Of a stretch of DNA of 57,013 nt, positions 1 to 9,695 are shown piece after piece. The translations under genes and the position numbers were made by a program. Within the stretch, counting starts at the first letter, position 1, and each line of letters starts with the position of its first letter. The DNA is from an uncultured Bacteroidia bacterium. Lineage in GTDB: Bacteria; Bacteroidota; Bacteroidia; Bacteroidales; F082. The stretch spans positions 1 through 57,013 of the forward strand of contig CACZQL010000063.1 in assembly GCA_902783365.1 (NCBI GenBank), read 5' to 3'. Below the pieces are notes generated by a model that saw only the letters and a list, made by a program, of their open reading frames with translations, ran no database searches and was not told where the DNA came from.

Positions 1-163
1 CAACCAACCCTACACCATGACCCCGGATCAGCTGGTAAGAGTCGCCAAAACCATCAAGCCGAAGGTGCTCTTCCCCTACCACTATTCCCAAACTGACATC
101 AACGTCATCCCTGCCATGCTGAAAGGCGAAGACATCGATGTAAGAATCCGAAACTACCAATAA
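1..163 (+). CDS. MBL-fold metallo-hydrolase, C-terminal fragment
   Basis: Only the last 53 codons are in the window, so the 5' end is cut by the window edge. The readable end carries PYTMTPDQ and, about 30 residues from the C-terminus, FPYHYSQTD. A PYHY motif followed by a short tail is typical of the last zinc-ligand histidine in UlaG/YP-type metallo-beta-lactamase-fold hydrolases; this is family knowledge applied to a short fragment. The stop lies 7 bp before the sbcD start, so it is probably co-transcribed with sbcDC. The substrate cannot be inferred. Confidence 0.7.
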   Translation, partial: NQPYTMTPDQLVRVAKTIKPKVLFPYHYSQTDINVIPAMLKGEDIDVRIRNYQ

Positions 164-170
164 GACCTCC

Positions 171-1478
171 ATGAAAATCATCCACACCGCCGACCTGCAC
201 CTGGGTCAAATTCTCTACCAAAGCTACGAACGAAGCGACGAACACGCCCATTTCTTCCAACAACTCGAATGCTGGTGCAAGCAGCACCAACCCGACGCCC
301 TCGTCGTGAGTGGCGACGTGTTCGACATCCAGCAACCCTCTGCCTCCACCCGAAAAGCCTTCACCGACTATTTCGTGCAGCTCCACCTCCAATGCCCCGC
401 GATGCACATCGTCATCACCGCCGGCAACCACGACTCCGCCTCGCGCATCCAGGCCGACAACGCCGTGTGGACCCTGGCCAACACCCACCTCATCGGAGTG
501 TCGCCCAGCATCGACCTCCTCGACGGTCCCGACGGCTGGCAAGATAACTACATCATCCGCCTCGAAAACGGCTTCATCGTCGCCCTCCCCTACATGAGCG
601 GCGACCGCCAACGACAGATACAGTCCATCCTCGACCGGGTGGCCGCACAAAACCCACAACACCTTCCCGTCGTGCTGATGGCCCACCTCGCCGTGACAGG
701 CTCCGACGCCACCGGCCACGACTTCGAGATCGGGAAAATAAAAACCGTCGATCTGAAATCCCTCGGCACCGGCTACGACTACCTCGCCCTCGGACACATC
801 CATAAACCTCAAACCCTCAACCACCCCGAAGACAACTTCACCGACACCGTCACCTACCCCTCCCCCGCGGCAAGATACTCCGGCAGCGCCCTCCACGTGA
901 GCTGCGACGAGACCTACCCCCACAGCGTCAGCCTCGTGGAAATCGACCAAGCCGGCGGCAACGTCAACATCCAACAGCTGCCCATCGAACAACTTAGGCA
1001 CTTCTACGTGCTGCCCCTCGATGGCTCCTCCTTCCTCTCCGACATGGATGCCCTCCAAACCATCCGCGACCTGGCCGACCAAGGCGAGGAATGCTACTTC
1101 CGCCTCCGCATCGACCGCCACACCTTCCTGCCCGACAACTTCAACCAACAGATCTACGACCTCCTCGCCCAGTGCCACAACCGCCTCCGCTACAACCCCA
1201 AACACCTCTGGACCGGCGAAGGCGACGACGACGCAGAACACCAAAAACTCGTGTTCGAGGTAGCCGAGCTACAACAGATGACCGACCCCATGGTCTTCAT
1301 CGAAAAGACCCGCGACCAATACCCCGACCTCGACATCGAAGAAGTGCGCGACGCCTTCGAGGAAATCAAGGAGGAAATCCGCCGCCACGACGAGGAGGAG
1401 AAAGCCGCCCTCATCGCCAAAGAAGCCGAAAAAGCAGCCAGGAAAGCCAATAAAACAAACCAAAAACAACCATCATGA
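171..1478 (+). CDS. sbcD: Exonuclease subunit SbcD
   Basis: Nuclease subunit of the SbcCD (Mre11-Rad50 type) complex, which opens DNA hairpins and processes double-strand breaks in the cytoplasm. The 435-residue protein has the calcineurin-type phosphoesterase metal-binding signatures in order: HTADLHLG at residues 4-11, SGDVFD near 47, GNHDS near 86, MAHLAVTG near 170 and LGHIHKP near 205. The last ~60 residues are acidic then lysine-rich and low in complexity (many E, K, A). The stop overlaps the sbcC start by four bases (ATGA), the usual translational coupling of the two subunits. Length fits the family. Confidence 0.97.
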   Translation: MKIIHTADLHLGQILYQSYERSDEHAHFFQQLECWCKQHQPDALVVSGDVFDIQQPSASTRKAFTDYFVQLHLQCPAMHIVITAGNHDSASRIQADNAVWTLANTHLIGVSPSIDLLDGPDGWQDNYIIRLENGFIVALPYMSGDRQRQIQSILDRVAAQNPQHLPVVLMAHLAVTGSDATGHDFEIGKIKTVDLKSLGTGYDYLALGHIHKPQTLNHPEDNFTDTVTYPSPAARYSGSALHVSCDETYPHSVSLVEIDQAGGNVNIQQLPIEQLRHFYVLPLDGSSFLSDMDALQTIRDLADQGEECYFRLRIDRHTFLPDNFNQQIYDLLAQCHNRLRYNPKHLWTGEGDDDAEHQKLVFEVAELQQMTDPMVFIEKTRDQYPDLDIEEVRDAFEEIKEEIRRHDEEEKAALIAKEAEKAARKANKTNQKQPS

Positions 1479-4400
1479 AAATCAAAGAACTACACCTCAG
1501 AAACATCGCCTCCATCGAGACCGCCGACATCGACTTCGAGAAAGGCCTCAACGACGGCATCACCGGCGACCCCGCCTCCATCTTCCTCATCACCGGCGAC
1601 ACCGGCGCGGGTAAGTCCGTCATCCTCGACGGCATCTCCATGGCCCTCTACAAGACCACCCCTCGACTCACCGGCGTGAAAAACACCAACAACAACGAGT
1701 TCACCAACGCCGAAGGCGAAAACGTCAGGGTCAGCTGCCTCGAACAATACACCCGCCTGGGCATCTCCGAAAACTCCCCCTCCTACAGCATGGTGGTCTT
1801 CGAAGGCAACGACGGCATGGAATATACCGCCCGCCTCAGCCTGGGATTCCTCCGAGGCAACACCAACAAAGAAGGCAAACGCCCCCTGAAATACCGCAGC
1901 CCAAAATGGGAAGTGAAAACCGGCAACGCCGACTTCACCTCCGACAGCGTGGAACAAACCATCCTCAACGCCGTCGGCCTCACCTTCGAACAGTTCGGTC
2001 GCATGGCCATGCTCGCCCAAGGCCAGTTCGCCGCCTTCCTCACCGGCGACAAGTCGGAACGGTCGGAAATCCTCGAACAACTCACCAACACCCAACACTT
2101 CTCCGCCTACGGCGACGCCATCAGCCGTCTCTACGAAAAAACCAAAACACAACGAACCTCCCTCCAAAAACAACTCGACAGCTTTAAAGCCAACCCCCTC
2201 GCACAGATCGCCCCGAACGAGCTCGCCGAAGAACGGAACAAACTGGTGGAAGAACGACAAACCGTCAGCCAACAAGCCAAGAAAAACGCCGACACCCTGA
2301 GCCTCGTGCTGAGCATCCTCCAAAACGAAGCCGACCAAGCCAAAGCAACCCAAGAGCGACAACGCCTCGAAACACAACAAAACTCCCCGGAATTCCAACA
2401 GTCAAAATCACTCGTGGAACGCTGGGATGCCACCCACCCCCAACGGCAACAACTCGACCGCCTCAAACAAGCCTCCCAGAAAAAAGCCAACGCCCTCCAA
2501 CAGCTCAACCAACTGAGGGCTCCCTTCGTCCAACTCTCCGAAGACCTGGCATACCGCATCCAACAAGCGCAGCAACAAGACGACCTCCTCTTCCGACAAA
2601 AACTATGGCTCGACGAACGGAAGGACCGCGACACCCTCTATACCAAACATGGGGAATACCTCCTCAAAATGAGTGACTTCGCCTCGAAAACCGACAAACT
2701 CAAGCAACTCGTCACCCAACTGAAAGAAGAACAAGACAAAACCGAGAGCCTCTCCAAAGTCCTCAAAGAAGCCAACGAAAACGTACTGAAAGCCCGTCAA
2801 GCCGTCCAAGAAAAACAACAGGCTATCGACGCCCAAACCCAACGGCGCGCCAGCCTCAACCCCGATGGCATCAACAGCCTGTTTACCCAAGCCCAGCACC
2901 GGAAAAACAACCTCGACCTGCTCGTCAAATCTATGGAACTCCTGGCCAAACACCAACAGGACCAACAACAGCTCCAACAGGAAATCAACCGTTCCCAACG
3001 AACCCTGAACGAGTTGGAGGCCCGCAAAAAAGCCGCCGAAGAGGACTACCAGAAGAAAAAAACAGCCGATGACGAAGCCAAACAACGCCTCAACACCCTG
3101 AAAATGAGCGTGAGCGACACCCTGGTGGAACTTCGCAAACGCCTGCAAAACGAGCATTCCGAGACCTGCCCCCTCTGCGGACAACCCATCCAGCAGCTCC
3201 ATCTCGACGAGGAATTCCAACACCTGCTCACCCCCTTGGAAAAAGAGCAACAGAAAACCACAGAAGCGTTAAAGTTATCTGAACAACAGAAAAACCAATC
3301 GACGAGTGCCTACCATCAAGCCGAGGGCGAACTGACCGCCAAGCAAAAGGCTTTTGAAGCCGGGGAAAAACAACATGCCCAGGAACAGAAACAGATACTG
3401 ACGGACGCCCTTGCCGCAGGCCTCAACACCACCCAACCCCTTGAGGAGCAAATCCCCGCCGCAAAAGAAGCCGTCGAAGGAGAAATCCAACGTTTGAGCG
3501 CCGCCCAAAAAGAGGCTGAAGACCTGCAAAAAGACATCAACCGCCTCTTGAATGAGAAAAAACCTTTGGACGAGGTCCAGCGCAAGGCGGAAAAAGCCCT
3601 TCAGCAAGCCCAACACGACCTCGACAACAACCAACGCGACATCGAGAACCTTCAAAAACAAAACGACGAGCTCAAGACCAGCCTCTTACAACTCGACAAA
3701 GAGCTGACGGCCACCTTGACCAACTACGATTCCGAGTGGAAGTCCCATTGGGAAAGCACCTGCACCCAATTGCGCCAAGAAGCAGAGCGTTATCTCGCCA
3801 ACAAGACCAAGCACGAGACAGACAAAGCCAACCTTGAAGTCCTGCAAACCAACAACGCCACCCTTCAGAAAAACCAGTTAAAGATCCTGGAGCTCCAGCC
3901 CGAGTGGAAGAACGAGTTCAACGCCAAGACCTACCCTTCACCCAACATCTTTGTCGAGTGGACCAACCTCCTGTCACAAACCAGCGCCCTGAAAGGCAGC
4001 ATCACCGAAGGAGAGACCACCATCCGGGAATGCCAGTCCGCCTTGGACGACTACTACACGCAGTCGGAGACCACGCAAGCGCAACTGGAGACCCTCCTGC
4101 AACAGGCCGGGCATATCGAGCCGGCACGCAGAACCATCAACGAGTGCCTCGCCGCCATGAAGTCGAACACCGACGCCATCGCCCGCTACACGGCGCAAAT
4201 CACCCAAGGCATGACGCAATTGGGAATCACCCAACGCGAGGAACTACCCGAAAAAACGGCCTTGGAAGAAGCTGGAAAAGCCTTGCAAAAACAGTTTGAA
4301 GAATTGGTGAGCCGCATCGCCGCTATCGAGCAGCAACTCAAAGACTATGAAGCCTTTGAAAAACAGCTCAAGGACATCGAGATTCAGCTGGATCAAGCCC

Positions 4401-4927
4401 AAAAGGTGTATGACAAATGGGAGAAGCTCAACCGTCACTTCGGCGGAAAGCGCTTCCGTGTCCTGGTGCAGACCTACATCCTGCGCCCCCTGCTCAATAA
4501 CGCGAACATCTATCTGCAGAAGATCACCGACCGCTACACCCTGACGTGCAGCGAGGACAACGAGCAGCTGGCCATCCTCGTCCTCGACCGCTACAACAAG
4601 AACCAAGTGCGCAGCGTCACCGTGCTCTCCGGCGGAGAGCGGTTCATGATCTCACTGGCACTTTCGCTCGCCCTCTCCTCGCTCAACCGCCCCGACATGA
4701 ACGTCAACATCCTCTTCATCGACGAGGGCTTCGGCACTTTGGACGAACATTGCCTCGACTCGGTGATGGCCACCCTCGAGAAGCTGCAAGACATCGCCGG
4801 GCAAAACAACCGCCGCGTGGGCATCATCTCCCACCGCGAAGAGCTGGAGGACCGCATCCCCGTGAAAATCAAAGTCAAAAAGCAAGGCGAAGGAAGAAGT
4901 ACGGTCGAAATCGAGAAAAAAACTTGA
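1475..4927 (+). CDS. sbcC: Exonuclease subunit SbcC (SMC-like ATPase)
   Basis: ATPase partner of SbcD, 1150 residues. The N-terminal head has Walker A GDTGAGKS at residues 41-48. A long glutamine- and lysine-rich coiled coil follows, broken at residues 565-568 by CPLC, the zinc-hook motif by which two coils dimerise. The second coil leads to the C-terminal head with the ABC signature LSGGERF from residue 1051, Walker B ILFIDEGFG (D1083, E1084) and a switch histidine in ISHREE. Every key element is present and the length is normal. It follows sbcD with a 4-bp overlap. A Bacteroidota-type promoter begins inside its stop codon, so the next gene is a separate unit. Confidence 0.97.
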   Translation: MKIKELHLRNIASIETADIDFEKGLNDGITGDPASIFLITGDTGAGKSVILDGISMALYKTTPRLTGVKNTNNNEFTNAEGENVRVSCLEQYTRLGISENSPSYSMVVFEGNDGMEYTARLSLGFLRGNTNKEGKRPLKYRSPKWEVKTGNADFTSDSVEQTILNAVGLTFEQFGRMAMLAQGQFAAFLTGDKSERSEILEQLTNTQHFSAYGDAISRLYEKTKTQRTSLQKQLDSFKANPLAQIAPNELAEERNKLVEERQTVSQQAKKNADTLSLVLSILQNEADQAKATQERQRLETQQNSPEFQQSKSLVERWDATHPQRQQLDRLKQASQKKANALQQLNQLRAPFVQLSEDLAYRIQQAQQQDDLLFRQKLWLDERKDRDTLYTKHGEYLLKMSDFASKTDKLKQLVTQLKEEQDKTESLSKVLKEANENVLKARQAVQEKQQAIDAQTQRRASLNPDGINSLFTQAQHRKNNLDLLVKSMELLAKHQQDQQQLQQEINRSQRTLNELEARKKAAEEDYQKKKTADDEAKQRLNTLKMSVSDTLVELRKRLQNEHSETCPLCGQPIQQLHLDEEFQHLLTPLEKEQQKTTEALKLSEQQKNQSTSAYHQAEGELTAKQKAFEAGEKQHAQEQKQILTDALAAGLNTTQPLEEQIPAAKEAVEGEIQRLSAAQKEAEDLQKDINRLLNEKKPLDEVQRKAEKALQQAQHDLDNNQRDIENLQKQNDELKTSLLQLDKELTATLTNYDSEWKSHWESTCTQLRQEAERYLANKTKHETDKANLEVLQTNNATLQKNQLKILELQPEWKNEFNAKTYPSPNIFVEWTNLLSQTSALKGSITEGETTIRECQSALDDYYTQSETTQAQLETLLQQAGHIEPARRTINECLAAMKSNTDAIARYTAQITQGMTQLGITQREELPEKTALEEAGKALQKQFEELVSRIAAIEQQLKDYEAFEKQLKDIEIQLDQAQKVYDKWEKLNRHFGGKRFRVLVQTYILRPLLNNANIYLQKITDRYTLTCSEDNEQLAILVLDRYNKNQVRSVTVLSGGERFMISLALSLALSSLNRPDMNVNILFIDEGFGTLDEHCLDSVMATLEKLQDIAGQNNRRVGIISHREELEDRIPVKIKVKKQGEGRSTVEIEKKT

Positions 4928-4953
4928 TTCATGAGGAAAAAGCTTTATCTTTG
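4924..4953 (+). promoter_or_regulatory. Bacteroidota-type promoter of the 5.0-kb T9SS gene
   Basis: TTG at 4924-4926, a 19-base spacer, then TATCTTTG at 4946-4953 match the Bacteroidota sigma-ABfr consensus (TTG, 19-20 bases, TAnnTTTG). It lies 30 bases before the ATG at 4984. This is the cleanest two-box match in the window and shows that the T9SS gene can be transcribed independently of sbcDC. Confidence 0.7.
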
Positions 4954-4983
4954 ACACGAAAAAGACAAAGCCTATTCCCCGTC

Positions 4984-6747
4984 ATGAAAAAAGCCTTTTT
5001 GTTATTACCCATTTTATTGTTATCCAATGTTTTAGCATTTTCACAGGAAGTGTATTACGCAGGTTATAGCCTTTCGGAAGGACATAAAACCGCTTGTGTG
5101 TATCAAAACGAGACCCTGTTGTATTCCATCGGGAACCCAACGGAAGACCATGAAGCCAGTGCCTTGACCATTTCCCCCTTCAACCACGATGTCTATTGGG
5201 TGAACAACCGTTATCCATCTGGTAGCCAAGTATTTGGAGATGTCTATAAAAACGGCCAGCTGTATTTGGAGAACGAGGCCGACACAAAAATTAACCGGCT
5301 ATGCCTCCACGACGAAGATGACTTGTGGTGTGCGGGCTCCAAGCTCGGCAACGACCGGCAATGGCACGCCGCCGTGTGGAACGGTTCGTCCCCCACCCCG
5401 CATTGGACCTTGCTGGGCGAGAGCGGCAAAGGCGCCGAGGCGCATGGCATCTGCTTCATCCGCAACTCGGCAAGCACCATCAGGGTGTTCACCTGCGGCC
5501 ACATCAACAATGCCTCGGGTATCCCCAATGCCACCATCTGGCGCAACGACATGAGCCTCTTTACCCTCTCCAACCTCGAAAGCCATGCTTACGACATCAC
5601 CTATTATAATGGCGACATCTACACCGTCGGCGTCGAGAAAAACAACAGCACCGGCAATTTCGTGACCAAGGTATGGCGCAACGCCACGGTGCTGCATACC
5701 CTGACCCAACCCTCGCACAACTCCGCAGGACTCCGCATCAAAGTCGATGGCGGCGACGTGTATGTCATCGGCTGGGAAGACAACGAACAAAAAGTATGGA
5801 AAAACGGCACTGTCCTTTACTCCTTGAGCCAAGGCAACAAGGAGCTCCACAGTATCGATGTGACTTCAGGAGGCATTTATTTCGGCACCGACATCGTATA
5901 TAAAGACAACGCTCCTCTCTATGCAACAGCAGGATGCGAACGCGTCAACGACTTGATGGTCAAGGAAGAATGCCTTAGTCAGGAAGCACGCACGCTCCCC
6001 TATTTCGAGGGTTTCGAGATGGGGGCCACCGACTGGGAATGCTGGGTGAAGGCCGACGAGGGTGTCAACTACAGCGCCAACGGCAACTATGAGTTCGGCT
6101 GCTACTGGCACCGCTCCGGCGAAGGCGACGGCACCCTTCCACAACCTGCCACCGGACAACATTGCGCCTACCATGAATGGAACTCCAACTTCGACCAAGA
6201 AGGATGGCTGGTCAGCCCGAAACTCTATTTGCAACCCAACAGCGACAGCACCTTCCTAAGCTTCCAAACCCGCGAGCGACTCAGCCCCTGCACCTACGAA
6301 GGCGTCCTGATCTCCACCACCGACATGAGTCCGGAGAGCTTCACCGTGCTGTGGGAACAAAAGGACTATGCCGCCTCCAACGTGTGGAAGACCGTCAAAC
6401 TCGACCTCACCGAATATCAAGGCAATGAGGTCTATCTCGCCTTCAAATACGGCGGACAGCTCGGCCACGGCTGGTACCTCGACGATGTGCTGGTGGAAGA
6501 ACACCTCACCAACAGCACTCCCGAGCCAACCCCCGCCACGCGCTCCCTCTATCCCAATCCAGCCGCAGAAAGCCTCCACATCGAAGGCCTTCAAAATGAA
6601 TGCGAAATATTGATTTACAACACCTTTGGAATTCTGATCTCACGCTTTACCGTGCAGCCCGGCCAGGAGATTGACCTGCGCCATCTGGCCCCAGGCCTCT
6701 ACCTGTTACGCTGCGGCAACAACCTCCTTCAATTCGTCAAACAATAA
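4984..6747 (+). CDS. Secreted protein with choice-of-anchor J-like domain and T9SS sorting domain
   Basis: 587 residues. The frame stays open far upstream, but the ATG at 4984 starts a clear signal peptide (MKKAFLLLPILLLS, cleavage near AFSQ) and follows a promoter, so it is the true start. Residues ~25-320 contain repeated short motifs of the type VWRN, VWKNG and YKNG, suggesting a beta-propeller-like repeat domain. From TLPYFEGFE to GWYLDDVLVEE there is a choice-of-anchor J-type beta-sandwich. The C-terminus (LYPNPAAESLHIEG to LRCGNNLLQFVKQ) is a type A T9SS sorting signal. It is exported to the surface or medium; the ligand is unknown. Confidence 0.85.
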   Translation: MKKAFLLLPILLLSNVLAFSQEVYYAGYSLSEGHKTACVYQNETLLYSIGNPTEDHEASALTISPFNHDVYWVNNRYPSGSQVFGDVYKNGQLYLENEADTKINRLCLHDEDDLWCAGSKLGNDRQWHAAVWNGSSPTPHWTLLGESGKGAEAHGICFIRNSASTIRVFTCGHINNASGIPNATIWRNDMSLFTLSNLESHAYDITYYNGDIYTVGVEKNNSTGNFVTKVWRNATVLHTLTQPSHNSAGLRIKVDGGDVYVIGWEDNEQKVWKNGTVLYSLSQGNKELHSIDVTSGGIYFGTDIVYKDNAPLYATAGCERVNDLMVKEECLSQEARTLPYFEGFEMGATDWECWVKADEGVNYSANGNYEFGCYWHRSGEGDGTLPQPATGQHCAYHEWNSNFDQEGWLVSPKLYLQPNSDSTFLSFQTRERLSPCTYEGVLISTTDMSPESFTVLWEQKDYAASNVWKTVKLDLTEYQGNEVYLAFKYGGQLGHGWYLDDVLVEEHLTNSTPEPTPATRSLYPNPAAESLHIEGLQNECEILIYNTFGILISRFTVQPGQEIDLRHLAPGLYLLRCGNNLLQFVKQ

Positions 6748-6759
6748 ACATTCAATACC

Positions 6760-8244
6760 ATGCTTCGAAAAATCAGAATCTGCCTGTCCGTCATCGTGAT
6801 GCTGTTGGTGACCCTACTGCTGCTCGGCATCGGGTTCAACATCAACCTCTGGGCAGGCTGGGTGGCCAAAATCCAGTTTCTGCCTGCCCTGCTGGCTTTG
6901 AACTTCGTGGTCATCGCCATCCTCATCCTACTCACCCTTCTTTTCGGAAGGATCTATTGCAGCGTGATCTGTCCCTTGGGTATCATGCAAGACTTCTTCA
7001 CCTGGCTGGGAGGGAAAGGCCGGAAAAACCGTTTCCAGTATCAAAAAGAGCACAAGATACTGCGTTACAGCGTATTGGCGGTTTTCATCATCTGCCTGAT
7101 CATCGGTTTTGCCCCCGTCACCACCCTGATTGCGCCTTATAGCGCCTACGGACGCATCGTCAACAACCTGTTCAAGCCCCTGTTCGACTGGCTCAACAAC
7201 CTCCTCGCCCACGCCGAAGCCGGCAAGGAGAGCTACCGTTTCAGCGAGGTGCAGATCTGGATGCGGAGTGTGACCACCTTTGTGGTGGCGTTGCTCACCT
7301 TCCTCGTCCTCGCGGTCATCGCCTGGCGCGACGGCAGGGCTTATTGCAACTCCATCTGCCCCGTAGGCACCACCTTGAGTTTCTTCTCCAGATATTCCCT
7401 TTTCAAGGTGCGTTTCGACAAGAGCAAGTGCAAGAATTGCAGTGTGTGCGAGAAGAGTTGCAAGGCCAAAGCCATTGATTTCAAAGCAGGTACCATTGAC
7501 TATTCTCGGTGCGTGGTCTGTGGCGACTGTCTGGCGAAGTGCAAGTTCGACGCCCTCCATTATACTAGCAAGTCGGCGGTGACTCCCGAGAGCGTCCCCG
7601 AGAAAGCGGAAGCGGCACCCGACCCGTCGCGGCGTTCCTTCCTCATCGGCACTGCCATCGCCGCCGGCACCGTGGCCACCGCGAAGGCCCAGATGAAAGT
7701 CGATGGTGGCCTGGCCGTCATCGAGGACAAGAAAGCCCCCAAGCGGGAGACACCCGTCACCCCTCCCGGATCCATCTCGGCGCGCCATATACAGCGTCAC
7801 TGCACCGCCTGCCAGCTCTGTGTGACCAGCTGCCCGAACAACGTGCTACGGCCCTCCACCGACGTGAGCCACTTCATGCAACCCGTGATGTCGTTCGAGC
7901 GCGGCCACTGCCGTCCCGAGTGTACCCGGTGCAGCCAAGTGTGTCCCACCGGGGCCATCAAACCCATCACCAAGGAAGAAAAGACCGGCATCCATGTGGG
8001 TCACGCCGTATGGGTCAAAGAGAACTGCGTGGTGCTCACCGACGGCGTCAGCTGCGGCAACTGCGCCCGCCACTGCCCCACCGGTGCCATCCAGATGGTG
8101 GAATATCAACACAACGGCAAGAGTGTCATGATTCCCGCCGTTGACGAAAACAAGTGCATCGGCTGCGGCGCCTGCGAGCATCTCTGCCCCGCAAGACCGT
8201 TCAGTGCGATTTATGTGGAAGGGATTGGGGTACACCATTGTTAA
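6760..8244 (+). CDS. Membrane-anchored 4Fe-4S protein, NapH-like plus ferredoxin region
   Basis: 494 residues. The N-terminal half has several membrane helices and the NapH/NosR-type motifs YCSVICPLG and YCNSICPVG. Two 4Fe-4S motifs follow (CKNCSVCEKSC and CVVCGDCLAKC). A second hydrophobic segment near residue 290 is preceded by SRRSFLIG, like a twin-arginine or membrane anchor, and a NapG-like region follows with further cysteine clusters (CTACQLCVTSC, CTRCSQVC, CGNCARHC, CIGCGACEHLC). The protein therefore looks like a fusion of NapH- and NapG-type electron-transfer subunits, passing electrons from the membrane to a periplasmic or outer-face partner. The next gene, an iron-sulfur aldo/keto reductase with a Tat signal, is the obvious candidate partner (inference). 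Confidence 0.88.
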   Translation: MLRKIRICLSVIVMLLVTLLLLGIGFNINLWAGWVAKIQFLPALLALNFVVIAILILLTLLFGRIYCSVICPLGIMQDFFTWLGGKGRKNRFQYQKEHKILRYSVLAVFIICLIIGFAPVTTLIAPYSAYGRIVNNLFKPLFDWLNNLLAHAEAGKESYRFSEVQIWMRSVTTFVVALLTFLVLAVIAWRDGRAYCNSICPVGTTLSFFSRYSLFKVRFDKSKCKNCSVCEKSCKAKAIDFKAGTIDYSRCVVCGDCLAKCKFDALHYTSKSAVTPESVPEKAEAAPDPSRRSFLIGTAIAAGTVATAKAQMKVDGGLAVIEDKKAPKRETPVTPPGSISARHIQRHCTACQLCVTSCPNNVLRPSTDVSHFMQPVMSFERGHCRPECTRCSQVCPTGAIKPITKEEKTGIHVGHAVWVKENCVVLTDGVSCGNCARHCPTGAIQMVEYQHNGKSVMIPAVDENKCIGCGACEHLCPARPFSAIYVEGIGVHHC

Positions 8245-8297
8245 GAAGACAGAAGACAGAAGACAGAAGACAGAAGTAAGAAGTAAGAAGTAAGAAG
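8244..8297. repeat. 7-bp tandem array, unit AGAAGAC then AGAAGTA
   Basis: Four copies of AGAAGAC (8244-8271) are followed by three of AGAAGTA (8272-8292) and a partial unit that runs into the ATG at 8298. The array fills the whole gap between the stop of the iron-sulfur protein and the start of the aldo/keto reductase. Because it is purine-rich it may also act as the ribosome-binding region of the downstream gene. It belongs to the 7-bp-period arrays described in the findings. Confidence 0.9.
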
Positions 8298-9695
8298 ATG
8301 AAAAGAAGAGATTTTATAAAAAAACTAGGTGGGGCTGCCGTGGCAACCTCGGTGGTGCTTGCCGCCTGTGACACAAAAGACAAACCCATTGTTCCCTCCA
8401 ACGTCACCGACGGGCAGGGCGAGATGACCTACCGGGTCAACCCCAACTCCGGCGACAAGGTGTCGCTGCTGGGCTACGGCATGATGCGCCTGCCCATCGA
8501 AAACGGCGACGACCTGCGTAAGAACCCCAACGCCCAAATCGACCAGGAGATGGTGAACGAGGAAATCGACTACGCCCTGGCGCATGGTGTCAATTACTTC
8601 GACACCTCCCCGGTCTATACCCGTGGACGCTCGGAGACCGCCACCGGCATCGCCCTGTCAAGGCATCCGCGCGACAGCTACTTTATCGCCACCAAGCTGT
8701 CGAACTTCTCGCCCGGCACCTGGAGTGCCGAAGCCTCCAAGGCCATGTTCGAGAACTCGCTGAAACAGCTGCAAACCGACTACCTCGACTACCTGTTGCT
8801 CCACAGCATCGGCGGCTCCAACGACAACATGACGAGCATGGAGATGTTCAACGCCCGTTTCATGGACAACGGTATCCTCGACTGGCTCGTGGAGCAGAAA
8901 CAGGCCGGACGCATCCGCAACCTGGGCTTCTCGTTCCATGGCGACAAAAACCTGTTCGACACCATGTTGCAGTGGCACGACGAGGGAAAATACCACTGGG
9001 ACTTCGTGCAGATCCAGATGAACTACGCCGACTGGAACTACGCCAACCGCATCGACGCGGACAACGTCAACGCCAGCTATCTCTACGAGGAGCTGCACCG
9101 CCGCGGCATCCCCGTGGTCATCATGGAGCCCTTGTTGGGAGGCCGTCTCGCCAAACAGCCCGACTTCATCGTGAAGCAGATGAAGGAGCGTGAGCCAGAG
9201 ACCCCCGTGGCCCGCTGGGCCTTCCGTTTCGCTGGCACGCCCGAAGGCGTTCTGGTGGTCCTCAGCGGCATGACCTACATGGAGCATCTGGTGGAAAACG
9301 TCGCCACCTACTCTCCCCTTCGTCCCATCACCGACGAGGAGAACGAGTTCCTGATGAAGGTCGCCGAGGAGTTCGTGGAACTTCAAACCGTGCCTTGCAC
9401 CGCTTGCAATTACTGCATGCCCTGCCCCTACGGCTTGAACATTCCCGCCATCTTCGCCCACTACAACGACTGCATCACTGAGGGCAAGATGCCTGCGGGC
9501 AACCCCGAGGCCGAGGAATACCGCCGCAACCGCCGCGCCTTCCTCGTGGGCTACGACCGTGAAGTGCCGCCCCTGCGACAGGCCGACCATTGCATCGGAT
9601 GCCGTCAGTGCGAGTCGCATTGCCCCCAAAAGATCGCCATCGCAAGCGAGATGCAACGCATCGACGCCTACGTGGAACAACTGAGAAGGAAATGA
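8298..9695 (+). CDS. Aldo/keto reductase with Tat signal and C-terminal 4Fe-4S domain
   Basis: 465 residues. The N-terminus has a twin-arginine motif (MKRRDFIKKLGG) and then a lipobox ending in LAAC, so the folded protein is probably exported by Tat and lipidated. The body is an aldo/keto reductase TIM barrel: NYFDTSPVYTRGRSE carries the catalytic Asp/Tyr region, LDYLLLHSIGG the catalytic His region. The C-terminus has ferredoxin-type cysteines (CTACNYCMPCPYG, and CIGCRQCESHCP near the end). Such iron-sulfur aldo/keto reductases are common in anaerobes; the natural substrate is not known. It sits directly after the membrane iron-sulfur protein and overlaps the next gene by four bases. Confidence 0.92.
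   Translation: MKRRDFIKKLGGAAVATSVVLAACDTKDKPIVPSNVTDGQGEMTYRVNPNSGDKVSLLGYGMMRLPIENGDDLRKNPNAQIDQEMVNEEIDYALAHGVNYFDTSPVYTRGRSETATGIALSRHPRDSYFIATKLSNFSPGTWSAEASKAMFENSLKQLQTDYLDYLLLHSIGGSNDNMTSMEMFNARFMDNGILDWLVEQKQAGRIRNLGFSFHGDKNLFDTMLQWHDEGKYHWDFVQIQMNYADWNYANRIDADNVNASYLYEELHRRGIPVVIMEPLLGGRLAKQPDFIVKQMKEREPETPVARWAFRFAGTPEGVLVVLSGMTYMEHLVENVATYSPLRPITDEENEFLMKVAEEFVELQTVPCTACNYCMPCPYGLNIPAIFAHYNDCITEGKMPAGNPEAEEYRRNRRAFLVGYDREVPPLRQADHCIGCRQCESHCPQKIAIASEMQRIDAYVEQLRRK

Noticed and set aside
105..1244. Long open frame (379 codons) on the minus strand over sbcD
   Set aside because: It mirrors the conserved sbcD gene; its translation is Val/Gly/Glu-rich low complexity, as expected from the reverse of a GC-rich coding strand.
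4546..4983. Extended N-terminus of the T9SS protein inside sbcC
   Set aside because: The upstream part overlaps the conserved SbcC C-terminal ATPase head out of frame; the signal peptide and promoter place the start at 4984.
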